A stretch of DNA of 64,000 nt from Allotamlana fucoidanivorans (lineage in GTDB: Bacteria; Bacteroidota; Bacteroidia; Flavobacteriales; Flavobacteriaceae): the NCBI RefSeq assembly GCF_045788535.1, contig NZ_CP074074.1, forward strand, positions 3,348,001-3,412,000. Direction: 5' to 3'. The stretch's first letter is position 1. Every line of letters begins with the position of its first letter. The notes under the pieces were generated by a model. That model made no database searches, was not told where the DNA came from, and saw only the letters and a list, made by a program, of their open reading frames with translations. This document shows, in pieces, positions 27,700 to 37,600 of the stretch. The position numbers and the translations under genes were made by a program.

Positions 27700-29382
27700 T
27701 CAATCATTCCAATGTGCATCAATAACTTTTTGAATATGCGGAAACTTCTCGCCATCTTCTTCATTTAATTCTAATCGCTTTGCCTTTAACTGCTCTTTCA
27801 AATTTGCTATGACAGATTTATATTTAGGATTATCATAGGCATTATTCATTTCTTGAGGATCATTCTTTAAATCATAAAACTCCCAAGCCACTGGCGTGTG
27901 CATGGTAAACCTATTACCCCAACTTTTCTTATTCCACTCAGCGTTCGGATCATCTGTATCTACCCAATATCTTCCATAGTAAAAAATTAATTTATACTCC
28001 TTGGTTCTAATTCCAAAGTGAGCTGGATTGGCATGAGCATGTGCCATGTGCATCCAATACCTATAGTAGGTTGATTGTTGCCAACCTTCTGGCTCTTCAC
28101 CCGTTTGCAAAATATGTTTAAAACTGTGCCCCTGCATTTGTTCTGGTGCGGTTCCTCCTGCTAATTCAATTAAAGTAGGTGCAAAATCTGTATTATTTAT
28201 AATGGCATCGGTTCTAGTTCCTGCTTTAATGGATTTTGGATATCTTACAAAAAATGGCATACGCATAGATTCATCATACATCCATCGTTTATCTATATAA
28301 TCATGTTCTCCTAACATAAAACCCTGATCGCCAGTATAAACAATAATAGTGTTGTCATATAACCCTTCCTCCTTTAAATACTTCACTAATCTAGCAACGT
28401 TGTCATCTACACCTTTTACACATCTTAAGTAACGCTTTAAATATTCCTGATAAGTCTTACTAGTATAAGCATTTCCTTCTAAATGATCTGCTTGCGTAAT
28501 ATCAAAATCTGGATTATTGTGCTTAATATAATTATCACTCCAAAGACGCATACCCATATGACGAATAGTATTACGTTTTGACACAGAGGAACCAATATCA
28601 TGAATTAAAGAATCGTTTTTTCCTCTGGTGGCCACAGAACCATTATTCGCATTATAATACAAACTGGCTGGTTCAGGAATAAACGTATCTTCTAAATACT
28701 CTTTGTATCGCGGGGCATATTCAAAGTCGTCATGTGGTGCTTTAAATTGATGTACTAGGAAGAAGGGCTTGTCTTTATCTCTTTTGTTTTTTAACCACTC
28801 CAATGTAATATCAGTAATAACGTCTGAACTATGCCCTTTGTATTGTTTTCCTTCATAACCAGGGAGTTCTGCAAATGGTTTGTATGGTACTCCACTTTCT
28901 GTCAAAATTGGATCAAAATATGAACCCTGCTGATGGTGTTGTGAAAATATATTATAATAATCAAAATTAGGTTGATGTGTTAAATGCCATTTCCCTACAA
29001 GAGCAGTTTGGTATCCCAATTTTTTCATCTCCATAGGTAAATATTGTCTATTCGTTTCTACTTCACCCTCTAGGTCTAATACGCCATTAGCCTGACTATA
29101 TTGACCAGATATAATAGAAGCTCTACTTGGAGTACAAATAGAATTCGTTACAAAACAATTGTCAAAAATCAAGCCTTCTTTCGCTATTTGATCTAAAGTT
29201 GGCGTTGGATTCAGTCCTGCTAAACGACTTCCATAAATACCAAATGCCTGCGTGGTATGGTCATCAGACATGATAAAAATAACATTAGGCTGCTTTGATT
29301 GTTTTTGAGCATTTTGAGCACAGGATAACATTGATAAACCTGTAAAAAAAACAGCTGCGAAATATAATAATTTGTGGGTCAT
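27700..29382 (-). CDS. Sulfatase (family S1, S1_11-like), lipoprotein
   Basis: A 560-residue sulfatase with a lipoprotein signal (MLSC, Cys21). Metal ligands SDDH are at 39-42. Activation motif CTPSR with Cys83 in TNSICTPSRASI, a context typical of the 6-sulfatases grouped in S1_11. GKWHLTHQP and GDQGFMLGEH are further active-site segments. In gut Bacteroides an S1_11 enzyme removes the 6-sulfate from L-galactose of porphyran and works with a GH29; here the sulfatase, GH3, GH29 and GH86 are in one minus-strand series, so the same pairing is plausible. Subfamily placement is by pattern only. It is the first gene of the series. Confidence 0.9.
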   Translation of the reverse strand: MTHKLLYFAAVFFTGLSMLSCAQNAQKQSKQPNVIFIMSDDHTTQAFGIYGSRLAGLNPTPTLDQIAKEGLIFDNCFVTNSICTPSRASIISGQYSQANGVLDLEGEVETNRQYLPMEMKKLGYQTALVGKWHLTHQPNFDYYNIFSQHHQQGSYFDPILTESGVPYKPFAELPGYEGKQYKGHSSDVITDITLEWLKNKRDKDKPFFLVHQFKAPHDDFEYAPRYKEYLEDTFIPEPASLYYNANNGSVATRGKNDSLIHDIGSSVSKRNTIRHMGMRLWSDNYIKHNNPDFDITQADHLEGNAYTSKTYQEYLKRYLRCVKGVDDNVARLVKYLKEEGLYDNTIIVYTGDQGFMLGEHDYIDKRWMYDESMRMPFFVRYPKSIKAGTRTDAIINNTDFAPTLIELAGGTAPEQMQGHSFKHILQTGEEPEGWQQSTYYRYWMHMAHAHANPAHFGIRTKEYKLIFYYGRYWVDTDDPNAEWNKKSWGNRFTMHTPVAWEFYDLKNDPQEMNNAYDNPKYKSVIANLKEQLKAKRLELNEEDGEKFPHIQKVIDAHWND

Positions 29383-29733
29383 AAATAATTTAATTTAGAA
29401 ACTATAAATATCGGAAAAACTCATAAGCTATAAGGACAAGATATGGTTTTAAACACACATGTATTGTTCAAATCAAGTAAGTTTTAGCCTGATTTTAAAA
29501 TAAAATATAAAATAAACCTTTTTAAATTTTAATAATTGAAGCTACATAATAATAAATACATCATTCTAAAACATAAAAGTATCAACTCTAATTTTGCTTT
29601 AAACTACTTTGAATCATACTTAACACAAACAGCCTCTATTTCGCAAAATTTAAAGCTATGTTTATAGTTTAGTGGTTAGCTATTGAAACAAAATTATCTT
29701 TTATTACATTAGCTAAATATTTGTGGTGTTAAT
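29383..29733. other. Divergent promoter region between two sulfatases
   Basis: Part of a 437-base AT-rich gap between the minus-strand sulfatase (start 29382) and the plus-strand sulfatase (start 29820). It must carry the promoters for both blocks B and C. No clear TAnnTTTG element is visible for the minus gene. A loose ACATGTG lies about 80-85 bases before its start. No gene or RNA was recognised. Confidence 0.5.
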
Positions 29734-29781
29734 TTAAACATATGTCATACGGCATATGTTTAATAATTATGATTTTTATAA
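29734..29781 (+). promoter_or_regulatory. Perfect 11-base inverted repeat plus ATGATTTTTATAA block
   Basis: TTAAACATATG (29734-29744) and CATATGTTTAA (29753-29763) are exact inverted repeats with an 8-base spacer. They are followed by ATGATTTTTATAA at 29769, identical to the block at 6764. It ends 38 bases before the sulfatase ATG. A likely operator or activator site for block C. Confidence 0.5.
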
Positions 29782-29819
29782 ACTAAAAACAGATCTTAAC
29801 TATAATAACAGAAAAAAGA

Positions 29820-31331
29820 ATGACTAAATACTATTTACTTTTTATTATACTAACATTATATGCTTGTCAGTCAAAAAACAAAGAAAACAAAACTCCTAAT
29901 AAACCCAATATTGTTTTCATTTTCACAGATGATCAAACCTACTCCTCCATTCATGCATTAGGTAATAATGAAATAATTACCCCGACTTTAGATAAACTGG
30001 TTGCAGAGGGCACCACCTTTACCCATGCCTATAATATGGGTTCATGGAGTGGAGCGGTTTGTGCAGCTTCTAGAGCAATGCTCAATTCAGGACGTTTTGT
30101 TTGGAGAGCAAATGCATTTAGAAAAAATTGGATAAAAAATGACTCTATTAACAAATCATGGGGTAAACTTTTAGAAAACGTGGGCTATGATACTTACATG
30201 ACAGGAAAATGGCATGTAGATGCTCCCGCCAATAAAATGTATCAGCATGTAACCCATGTAAGACCTGGTATGCCTGGTGATGCGTGGGATCATGAAACCA
30301 TGGTTAAAAAGTTTGATTCTATTTCAAAAATACCAAATGCAAATCCAGAAAAAATTATGCCAAATGGCTATAACAGACCGCAGGGTGTAAATGATATTTC
30401 TTGGTCACCAACAGACACCTCAAAAGGCGGCTTTTGGGAAGGCGGCAAACATTGGAGTGAAGTATTAAAAGATGACGCCATTGGTTTTATTAATCAAGCA
30501 AAAACAAAAGACAAGCCTTTCTTTATGTACCTTGCATTTAACGCGCCTCATGACCCAAGACAGGCTCCTAAAGAATTCGTAGATATGTATCCACTAAAAA
30601 ATATTTCGGTTCCTAAAAGCTATTTACCGGAGTATCCTTATAGGCATGACATTGCCAATGGTGATGATTTAAGAGATGAAGCCTTAGCGCCATTCCCTAG
30701 AACTGAATATGCTATAAAAGTACACAAACAAGAATATTATGCTAGCATCTCACATTTAGACACCCAAATAGGTTTAATATTGGAAGCTTTGAAAAAATCA
30801 GGAAAAATAGACAACACCTACATATTCTTAACAGCAGATCATGGGTTGGCAATGGGAAGGCACGGCTTATTAGGTAAACAGAATTTATTTGATCATAGTA
30901 TAAGGCCACCAATGATTATTCTAGGTCCTAATATTCCAAAAAACCAAAAAGTTCATGCCGATGTATATTTACAAGATATCATGGCTACTTCTTTGGAAAT
31001 TGCGGGGGCAGAAAAACCGAAGTATGTTGAGTTTAATAGCTTTTTAGATTTAGCTACAAAGAAGAGAAGCAAAAGTCATTATAATGCCATTTATGGTGCT
31101 TATTTGGATGTGCAACGTATGATTAGAAAAAATGGTTATAAATTACTGGTTTATCCTGAAGCCAATAAAATACTGCTATTCGATTTAAAAAATGATCCTG
31201 AGGAAATGCATGATCTTTCCGAAAATCCAGAACAGAAAGAACGTATAAATGCTCTATTGAAAGATTTATTAAAACTTCAAAAGGAAATGGACGATCCTTT
31301 AGACCTTTCATCTCAGTTTAATTTACTGTAA
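29820..31331 (+). CDS. Sulfatase (family S1) with CAASR motif, lipoprotein
   Basis: A 503-residue sulfatase with lipobox YAC (Cys16). Metal ligands TDD are at 36-38. The activation motif is CAASR with Cys81; alanine in place of proline at the third position is an accepted variant (C-x-P/A-S-R). GKWHVDAP and LTADHGLAMG are active-site segments. Close resemblance around the motif to the sulfatase at 9325 suggests paralogues of one subfamily. It leads the plus-strand unit sulfatase-GH2-HTCS and has the inverted-repeat operator just upstream. Confidence 0.9.
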   Translation: MTKYYLLFIILTLYACQSKNKENKTPNKPNIVFIFTDDQTYSSIHALGNNEIITPTLDKLVAEGTTFTHAYNMGSWSGAVCAASRAMLNSGRFVWRANAFRKNWIKNDSINKSWGKLLENVGYDTYMTGKWHVDAPANKMYQHVTHVRPGMPGDAWDHETMVKKFDSISKIPNANPEKIMPNGYNRPQGVNDISWSPTDTSKGGFWEGGKHWSEVLKDDAIGFINQAKTKDKPFFMYLAFNAPHDPRQAPKEFVDMYPLKNISVPKSYLPEYPYRHDIANGDDLRDEALAPFPRTEYAIKVHKQEYYASISHLDTQIGLILEALKKSGKIDNTYIFLTADHGLAMGRHGLLGKQNLFDHSIRPPMIILGPNIPKNQKVHADVYLQDIMATSLEIAGAEKPKYVEFNSFLDLATKKRSKSHYNAIYGAYLDVQRMIRKNGYKLLVYPEANKILLFDLKNDPEEMHDLSENPEQKERINALLKDLLKLQKEMDDPLDLSSQFNLL

Positions 31332-31371
31332 ACATGATAAATCTATTTTAAATACTTTTAAATACTTTTGG

Positions 31372-34300
31372 ATGAAGAACACCTTTTTATTCCTATTTAT
31401 TCTAATAACAATAGGTTCATTCTCGCAACAAAATGATTGGGAAAACCCTCTTGTCAACTATATTAACAAATTACCTGCTCATGCTACATTTTATAATTTT
31501 GATAATGAAGTACAAGCGCTCTTAGGAGATAGAACAAAATCATCTTACTATAAATCATTAAATGGCAACTGGAAATTTAAGTGGGTAGCTACACCCAATG
31601 ATGCTTCAAATAATTTTCAAAACTTAGATTTTAAAAGTAAAGACTGGGATACCATTGCAGTGCCCGGTAATTGGGAAATGAAAGGATATGGTATACCTAT
31701 TTATACAAACTCAACTTACCCTTTTTTTAGTGACTTCCCCTATATCAATAAACATGATAATCCTGTAGGACACTACATAACAACGTTTTCAATTAATGAA
31801 AACTGGACTGATAAAGATGTTATTCTACACTTTGGTGGGGTCTCATCAGCTTTCTATGTATGGGTAAATGGGAAGTTTGTTGGATATAGTGAAGATACAC
31901 GGTTACCCTCTGAATTTGACATCACAAAACATTTAAAGGAAGGAGAAAATAAGCTAGCAGTAAAAGTATATCGTTGGGCTGATGGTAGTTATTTAGAAGC
32001 GCAAGATCATTGGCGTATGAGTGGTATAGAACGGGAAGTTTATTTGCATGCCATGCCTAAAATAAGATTGGCTGATTTTACGATAAGAACAGATTTTGAT
32101 GATACCTACCAGGATGCCCTTTTGCAAATACGCCCTAATTTTGTTTTGAATGTTAATGATAAATACATTGAAAAAGTGGGTCACTTTGGAGATGCACCAT
32201 TACATACCATTGCTGATAACTGGTCTCTAACTACCAAATTATTTGACGCTCAAGGCAATATGGCAGCCGAATCAAATACAACTAAATTAAGCAAAATACT
32301 CGGAGAGTCTTATCCCCAAAGAGATAATGTTTACTTTGGGCTTATTGAAACAAAAGTAAAGACTCCGAAACAATGGTCTTCAGACTCACCTTATCTTTAT
32401 ACGCTTTTATTTGAAGTTAAGGACGAAACAGGAAACATAGTTCAAACCACGAGTACCAAGGTAGGTTTCAGAGAGCTCAAAATAGATGACCGTGGACGTT
32501 TTTTAGTGAATGGAAACTCGGTTAAAATGATTGGGGTTAATCGCCACGATCATGACCATATCCATGGTAAAACAGTAACAAGAGAAGATATAGAAACAGA
32601 CGTTAAACTGTTAAAGAGGTTTAATTTTAATGCTGTTAGAACCTCGCACTACCCGAATGATCCTTATTTCTACGATTTATGTGACCAATATGGCATATAC
32701 GTAATGGATGAAGCCAACTTGGAAACGCATGGAACAAGAGGTAAATTATCCAATGTTCCAGAATGGGGAAGTGCTTTTTTAGAGCGCGCCATAAGAATGG
32801 TTCAGCGTGACAAGAACCATCCAAGCATTGTAATATGGAGTTTAGGCAATGAATCTGGTACTGGCCCAAATCATGCTGCTATGGCAGGTTGGATTAAAGA
32901 CTTTGATCCAACAAGATATATTCATTATGAAGGTGCCCAAGGTGACCCTACATCTTCAAATTACAAAAAAGCTTACTATAGCCATGGTAAAGGCAACCCT
33001 ACAGACCCTAAATGGGTGGATATGCTAAGTAGAATGTATCCTCAGTCATGGGAATTACAAAGTCTTATCGATCATACAAATCCTATTGACAATCGCCCTG
33101 TAATCATGTGTGAGTATGCACATTCTATGGGAAACTCAACTGGAAACATGAAAGAGTATTGGGATGTTATTTATAAAAATGATAGAGCCATTGGTGGTTA
33201 TATTTGGGATTGGATTGATCAAGGTATTTTGAAAAAAGATGAAAATGGAAATGAATTTTTGGCCTATGGTGGCGATTTTGGAGACAAACCTAACTCTGGA
33301 AGTTTTTGCTTAAATGGTATTATTGCTTCTGACAGAACCCCTAAACCAGCCACTTACGAGTGTAAAAAAGTTAATCAACCTGCACGAATAACTGCTATTG
33401 ATGCAAAAAAAGGGTTATTTAAAATATTAAATCGTCATCATGCCATAGATTTGTCAACTTACAGCATAGAATGGGAAATAACCCAGAATGGTAATATTAT
33501 TGATTTTGGTCAAATAAATGATTTAAAAACAAAACCCTACCAAACGGATGACCTAAATATAAACTTTAAATCACCCAAGTTGAAGTCGGGTTCAGAATAC
33601 TTTATCAATATTTATGGTAAATTAAAATATGAAACCCAATGGGCGCAAAAAGGTTTTCTTGTTTTTAAAGAGCAGTTTAAACTAGATTATGAAATTGCAG
33701 ACATTAAGTCTTTATCTGTTAAAGGTAGCCTAACAATTTCTGAAAATGACACAACATTTAACATTTTTGGAAAACAATCAACTGTGGTAATTAACAAGCA
33801 ATTAGGGCTCATTTCCTCTTTTAAATATCTTGATGAAGATTATTTAAAATCACCTATAAAGCTTAATTTTTGGAGAGCACAAACAGAGAACGATGAAGCC
33901 TATAGAAAAGCAAAAAAACTAGACTCTGAGGTTGAATGGATGAATGCAGGAAGATCATTTAAGCCCTCAAAAATTAATGTTATTTCAAACAAAAATGGTA
34001 AGGCTGTAATAAGCGTTCAAGGTATAATCGAGCAACCAAAAACTAATGTAACTTTAACCTACACCATATTATATTCAGGCGAAATTCGAGTAGACTATAC
34101 CATTCAAACGGATAAAAATGTTCCAAATATTCCTAGAATAGGTATGGCATTTGATATAAACAAGACCTATAACGATGTGACTTATTTTGGTAGAGGACCT
34201 CACCCTAACTATGCTGACCGTAACTATGCGTCTCATATCGGATTGTACAAATCTAAGGCATCAACTATGAATTACATGTATGCTTATCCAGAAGAATATG

Positions 34301-34626
34301 GAAACAGAACGGATATTAGATGGTTTAAGTTAGAAAACAATGGCAAAGGAGGTATTATGGTCAAAGGAAGCCAAGAGCTTAACTTTAGTATAATTCCTTA
34401 TAGCCTTGAAAATCTTCAAAAGGCTAAACATACAAATGAATTAATAGAAAGAGACATTTATACCGTTAATATTGATTTAAGGCAACAAGGGGTTGGTGGT
34501 GATGATACTTGGTCAAAAAGAGCTCAAGCTCATGAAAACTATCTTATACCACCTGACAAGTATAATTACTCCTTCTATATTGTACCTTTCAAATCTAGAA
34601 TTAAACCTGAATTTGTGAAATTCTAA
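31372..34626 (+). CDS. GH2 beta-galactosidase, large LacZ type
   Basis: A 1084-residue exported enzyme (signal about 1-19) with the full five-domain LacZ layout: jelly roll (about 60-230), Ig-like (235-370), TIM barrel (370-665), second Ig-like, and C-terminal beta-galactosidase small chain (about 790-1075). Acid/base Glu494 in SLGNESG and nucleophile Glu581 in MCEYAHSMGNS match LacZ exactly. The fold and motifs make beta-galactosidase activity likely. It is 40 bases after the sulfatase and 31 bases before the HTCS regulator. Periplasmic location means it would act on imported oligosaccharides. Confidence 0.93.
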   Translation: MKNTFLFLFILITIGSFSQQNDWENPLVNYINKLPAHATFYNFDNEVQALLGDRTKSSYYKSLNGNWKFKWVATPNDASNNFQNLDFKSKDWDTIAVPGNWEMKGYGIPIYTNSTYPFFSDFPYINKHDNPVGHYITTFSINENWTDKDVILHFGGVSSAFYVWVNGKFVGYSEDTRLPSEFDITKHLKEGENKLAVKVYRWADGSYLEAQDHWRMSGIEREVYLHAMPKIRLADFTIRTDFDDTYQDALLQIRPNFVLNVNDKYIEKVGHFGDAPLHTIADNWSLTTKLFDAQGNMAAESNTTKLSKILGESYPQRDNVYFGLIETKVKTPKQWSSDSPYLYTLLFEVKDETGNIVQTTSTKVGFRELKIDDRGRFLVNGNSVKMIGVNRHDHDHIHGKTVTREDIETDVKLLKRFNFNAVRTSHYPNDPYFYDLCDQYGIYVMDEANLETHGTRGKLSNVPEWGSAFLERAIRMVQRDKNHPSIVIWSLGNESGTGPNHAAMAGWIKDFDPTRYIHYEGAQGDPTSSNYKKAYYSHGKGNPTDPKWVDMLSRMYPQSWELQSLIDHTNPIDNRPVIMCEYAHSMGNSTGNMKEYWDVIYKNDRAIGGYIWDWIDQGILKKDENGNEFLAYGGDFGDKPNSGSFCLNGIIASDRTPKPATYECKKVNQPARITAIDAKKGLFKILNRHHAIDLSTYSIEWEITQNGNIIDFGQINDLKTKPYQTDDLNINFKSPKLKSGSEYFINIYGKLKYETQWAQKGFLVFKEQFKLDYEIADIKSLSVKGSLTISENDTTFNIFGKQSTVVINKQLGLISSFKYLDEDYLKSPIKLNFWRAQTENDEAYRKAKKLDSEVEWMNAGRSFKPSKINVISNKNGKAVISVQGIIEQPKTNVTLTYTILYSGEIRVDYTIQTDKNVPNIPRIGMAFDINKTYNDVTYFGRGPHPNYADRNYASHIGLYKSKASTMNYMYAYPEEYGNRTDIRWFKLENNGKGGIMVKGSQELNFSIIPYSLENLQKAKHTNELIERDIYTVNIDLRQQGVGGDDTWSKRAQAHENYLIPPDKYNYSFYIVPFKSRIKPEFVKF

Positions 34627-34657
34627 TAATTTCATTTCGCATATTTAAAATACTGCT

Positions 34658-37600
34658 ATGATACATCCTATCCAAAGTTTTAAACTCAAGCTGCTAGCTA
34701 CGTTAGTGACTTACTTCTGTTTAAATTTTGGCTTTTCTCAAAACAACGTACATTTTGAACATATAACAACTAATAACGGTCTGTCTCAAAGTGATGTTAA
34801 TAGTATTTATCAAGATAATAAGGGATTTTTATGGTTTGGTACACATGAAGGTTTAAATAAATTTGATGGCTACAATTTCAAGGTGTACACACCAAACTCC
34901 CAAACTCATGATTATGAAGGTATAAGTAGCAGCTTAATATTTGCAATTACAGGAGATGATGATGATAATCTTTGGGTAGGTACTACTGGTGATGGACTAA
35001 ATTACTTCGATACCTCTGTTGAACGTTTTAAGGTTTTCAAACATGAAGATAAAAATCCAAATAGTTTAATTAGTAATCATATTAGTTCCCTTTTCAGAGA
35101 CTCCAGCAATAAGCTTTGGATTGGTACTTTTAATGGACTTGATATGATTGACCTAAATAAAGGATTAGACTCCATCCATTTCAATCATTTTAACTTTGAT
35201 GGCGGTAATTTTGTATCCAACTTTGAAAATAAAACGATCTATTCAATCTTTGAAGATAAGCATGGACAAATTTGGGTGGGAGGAGCTAGAGGACTTTATA
35301 AATTGTCTCGGGACTCTAGCGGTGAACTCTATCTTAGATTTATCAATGAATTGATAAATCTCCCCTATACGTCGGTACGATGTATTGCAGAAGATCAGTT
35401 TGGGAGATTATTAATTGGTACTGTTGGTGGTTTATATGTATTAAAAAATGAAGGTGACTCTTATTGGGCAGATTGGATTCATAAAGGGTTCTATAATGAT
35501 ATACTCGTAGAAAAAAACAATATTTGGGCTGGAACAAACAGTGGCTTAATAAGTTTCAAATATAGCGGTAATACCGGAAAAATTATTGTTTTTAAGCAAT
35601 ATAGCTATGACCCAATGAGTCCCATGAGTTTAAGCAAAAATATTGTAAAATCTCTTTATAAAGACAAAACTGGTATTATTTGGATTGGAACAAATGGTGG
35701 TGGAGTTAATAAGTTTGATCCTTACAGAAAGGATTTCAAGCATATTAAAAAAACCTTAAATTCCACAAGTTTAAGTTATGACAAAATACGATCTCTTTTT
35801 GAAGACAGTAACGGTACGTTATGGATAGGAACAGAGGGAGGAGGTTTGAATATGCTCTTAAAAGCGAATGAGGATGAATTGTACACTAGCTTTCAACATT
35901 TGTCATCCCCTCGCAAACCTTTCACTATCTATGAAGTAAAACGTGGAGATCGCAAAATATTGTTGATTGGAACTGAAGGGGCTCCTAAATTACTAGAAAT
36001 TGACATTACCAACCCTCGCCCCCTTTCAAATAAGGATGTTAAAAAATACGAAGACGTCTCTGGAAGCGTTTTTGCCTTATTAGAAGATAAACATAAAAAT
36101 TTGTGGATTGGAACTTACAATGCAGGAATCAATAGGTGGTTATATGATTCAGAAACCAATAGTTTCAAAAAAGATATTCTCTTTGCCGATAAAAATGACC
36201 CGCATAGTTTATCAAGTAATATTATAAGAAACATCCTTGAAGATCATTCAGGAAACCTTTGGTTTGCAACTGGTAATGGTTTATGCAAACTAACTCCAAA
36301 CGAAGCTCTTAAAGATAAACCAAAGTTTGAAGTTTTTCAAAATGATCCTAAAAATAATAGGTCCATAAGTCATAATTATATTTTAGAGTTATTTGAAAGT
36401 TCCAAGAATGAGCTTTGGATTGGAACATTTGGAGGTGGATTGAATAAGTTTATCCCATCTAAAAACAAATTAAAAGGAGAGTTCGTTTCTTATCTTATGA
36501 AAGATGGTTTACCTAACAATGTAATCAAAGGAATTCTAGAAGATGACCAAGGATTTTTGTGGCTCTCAACAAATAAAGGCCTATCAAAGTTTGACCCTAA
36601 AAAGGTATCTTTTAAGAATTATGACATGAATGATGGGTTGCAAAATAATGAGTTTCAAGAATTAGCCAGACTGAAAAGGAGAAATGGTGAGATGCTTTTT
36701 GGGGGTATAAACGGATTCAATGCTTTTTTTCCCGAAAACATAAAGGACAATCATGTTGAAGCTGAAACGGTTATTACCAAATTATCTGTTTCTAATCAGG
36801 TCGTAAATATTGGAGATCAAGTTAACGGAAGGGTTATCTTAGAACAAAGTATTAATCAGACAGACAAAATAACTTTGAAACATAATGAGAATAATCTTTC
36901 TTTTGAATTTGGTGCTCTTCATTATGCTTCTCCAGATAAGAATAAGTTTGCCTACATACTTGAGGGTTTTGATGAAGACTGGGTCTATACCACTTCAAGC
37001 AAACGCTTTGCAACGTATACTAATCTATCACCAGGCACCTATACCTTAAAGGTAAAAGCCTCCAATAACGATGGTATTTGGGATAAAACTCCTTCCGAAA
37101 TAAAAATTGAGATTATACCTCCATTTTGGCGTACTACATGGGCCTATCTAATATATTATGTCCTAATAATTGGATTACTATTATTATTTAGACGGTATAC
37201 GGTTATAAGTACAACTAAAAAACATCAACTTGAACTAGAACATTTTGAAAAAGAAAAAAGTGAAGAACTTCAAAAAATAAAGTTGGAATTCTTTACCAAT
37301 ATTTCTCATGAGTTAAGAACACCCCTTACTCTTATAAAGGGCCCCTTGAAATATCTCCAAAAAAATGGCGATCAACTTAATAGGAAAGTACTTCAAGAAC
37401 AGTACACTTTGATGCAAAAAAACTGTGACTATCTATTACGTTTAGTAAATCAGTTACTTGACTTTAGAAAAATAAATCAAGGAAAAATGAGATTAGTTAT
37501 GCGCAAAGGAAATATTGTTGAATTTATAAAAGAAGTATGTGAACCTTTTCAATTCTTATCGCTGAAAAATCATGTTAACTTCCAATTTAAAACCAGAAAT

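Noticed and set aside
29457..29475. ACATGTG followed by ATGAGTTTTT before the minus-strand sulfatase as a fourth copy of the two-part motif
   Set aside because: The spacing is 6-8 bases longer than in the other three and the first block is mismatched.
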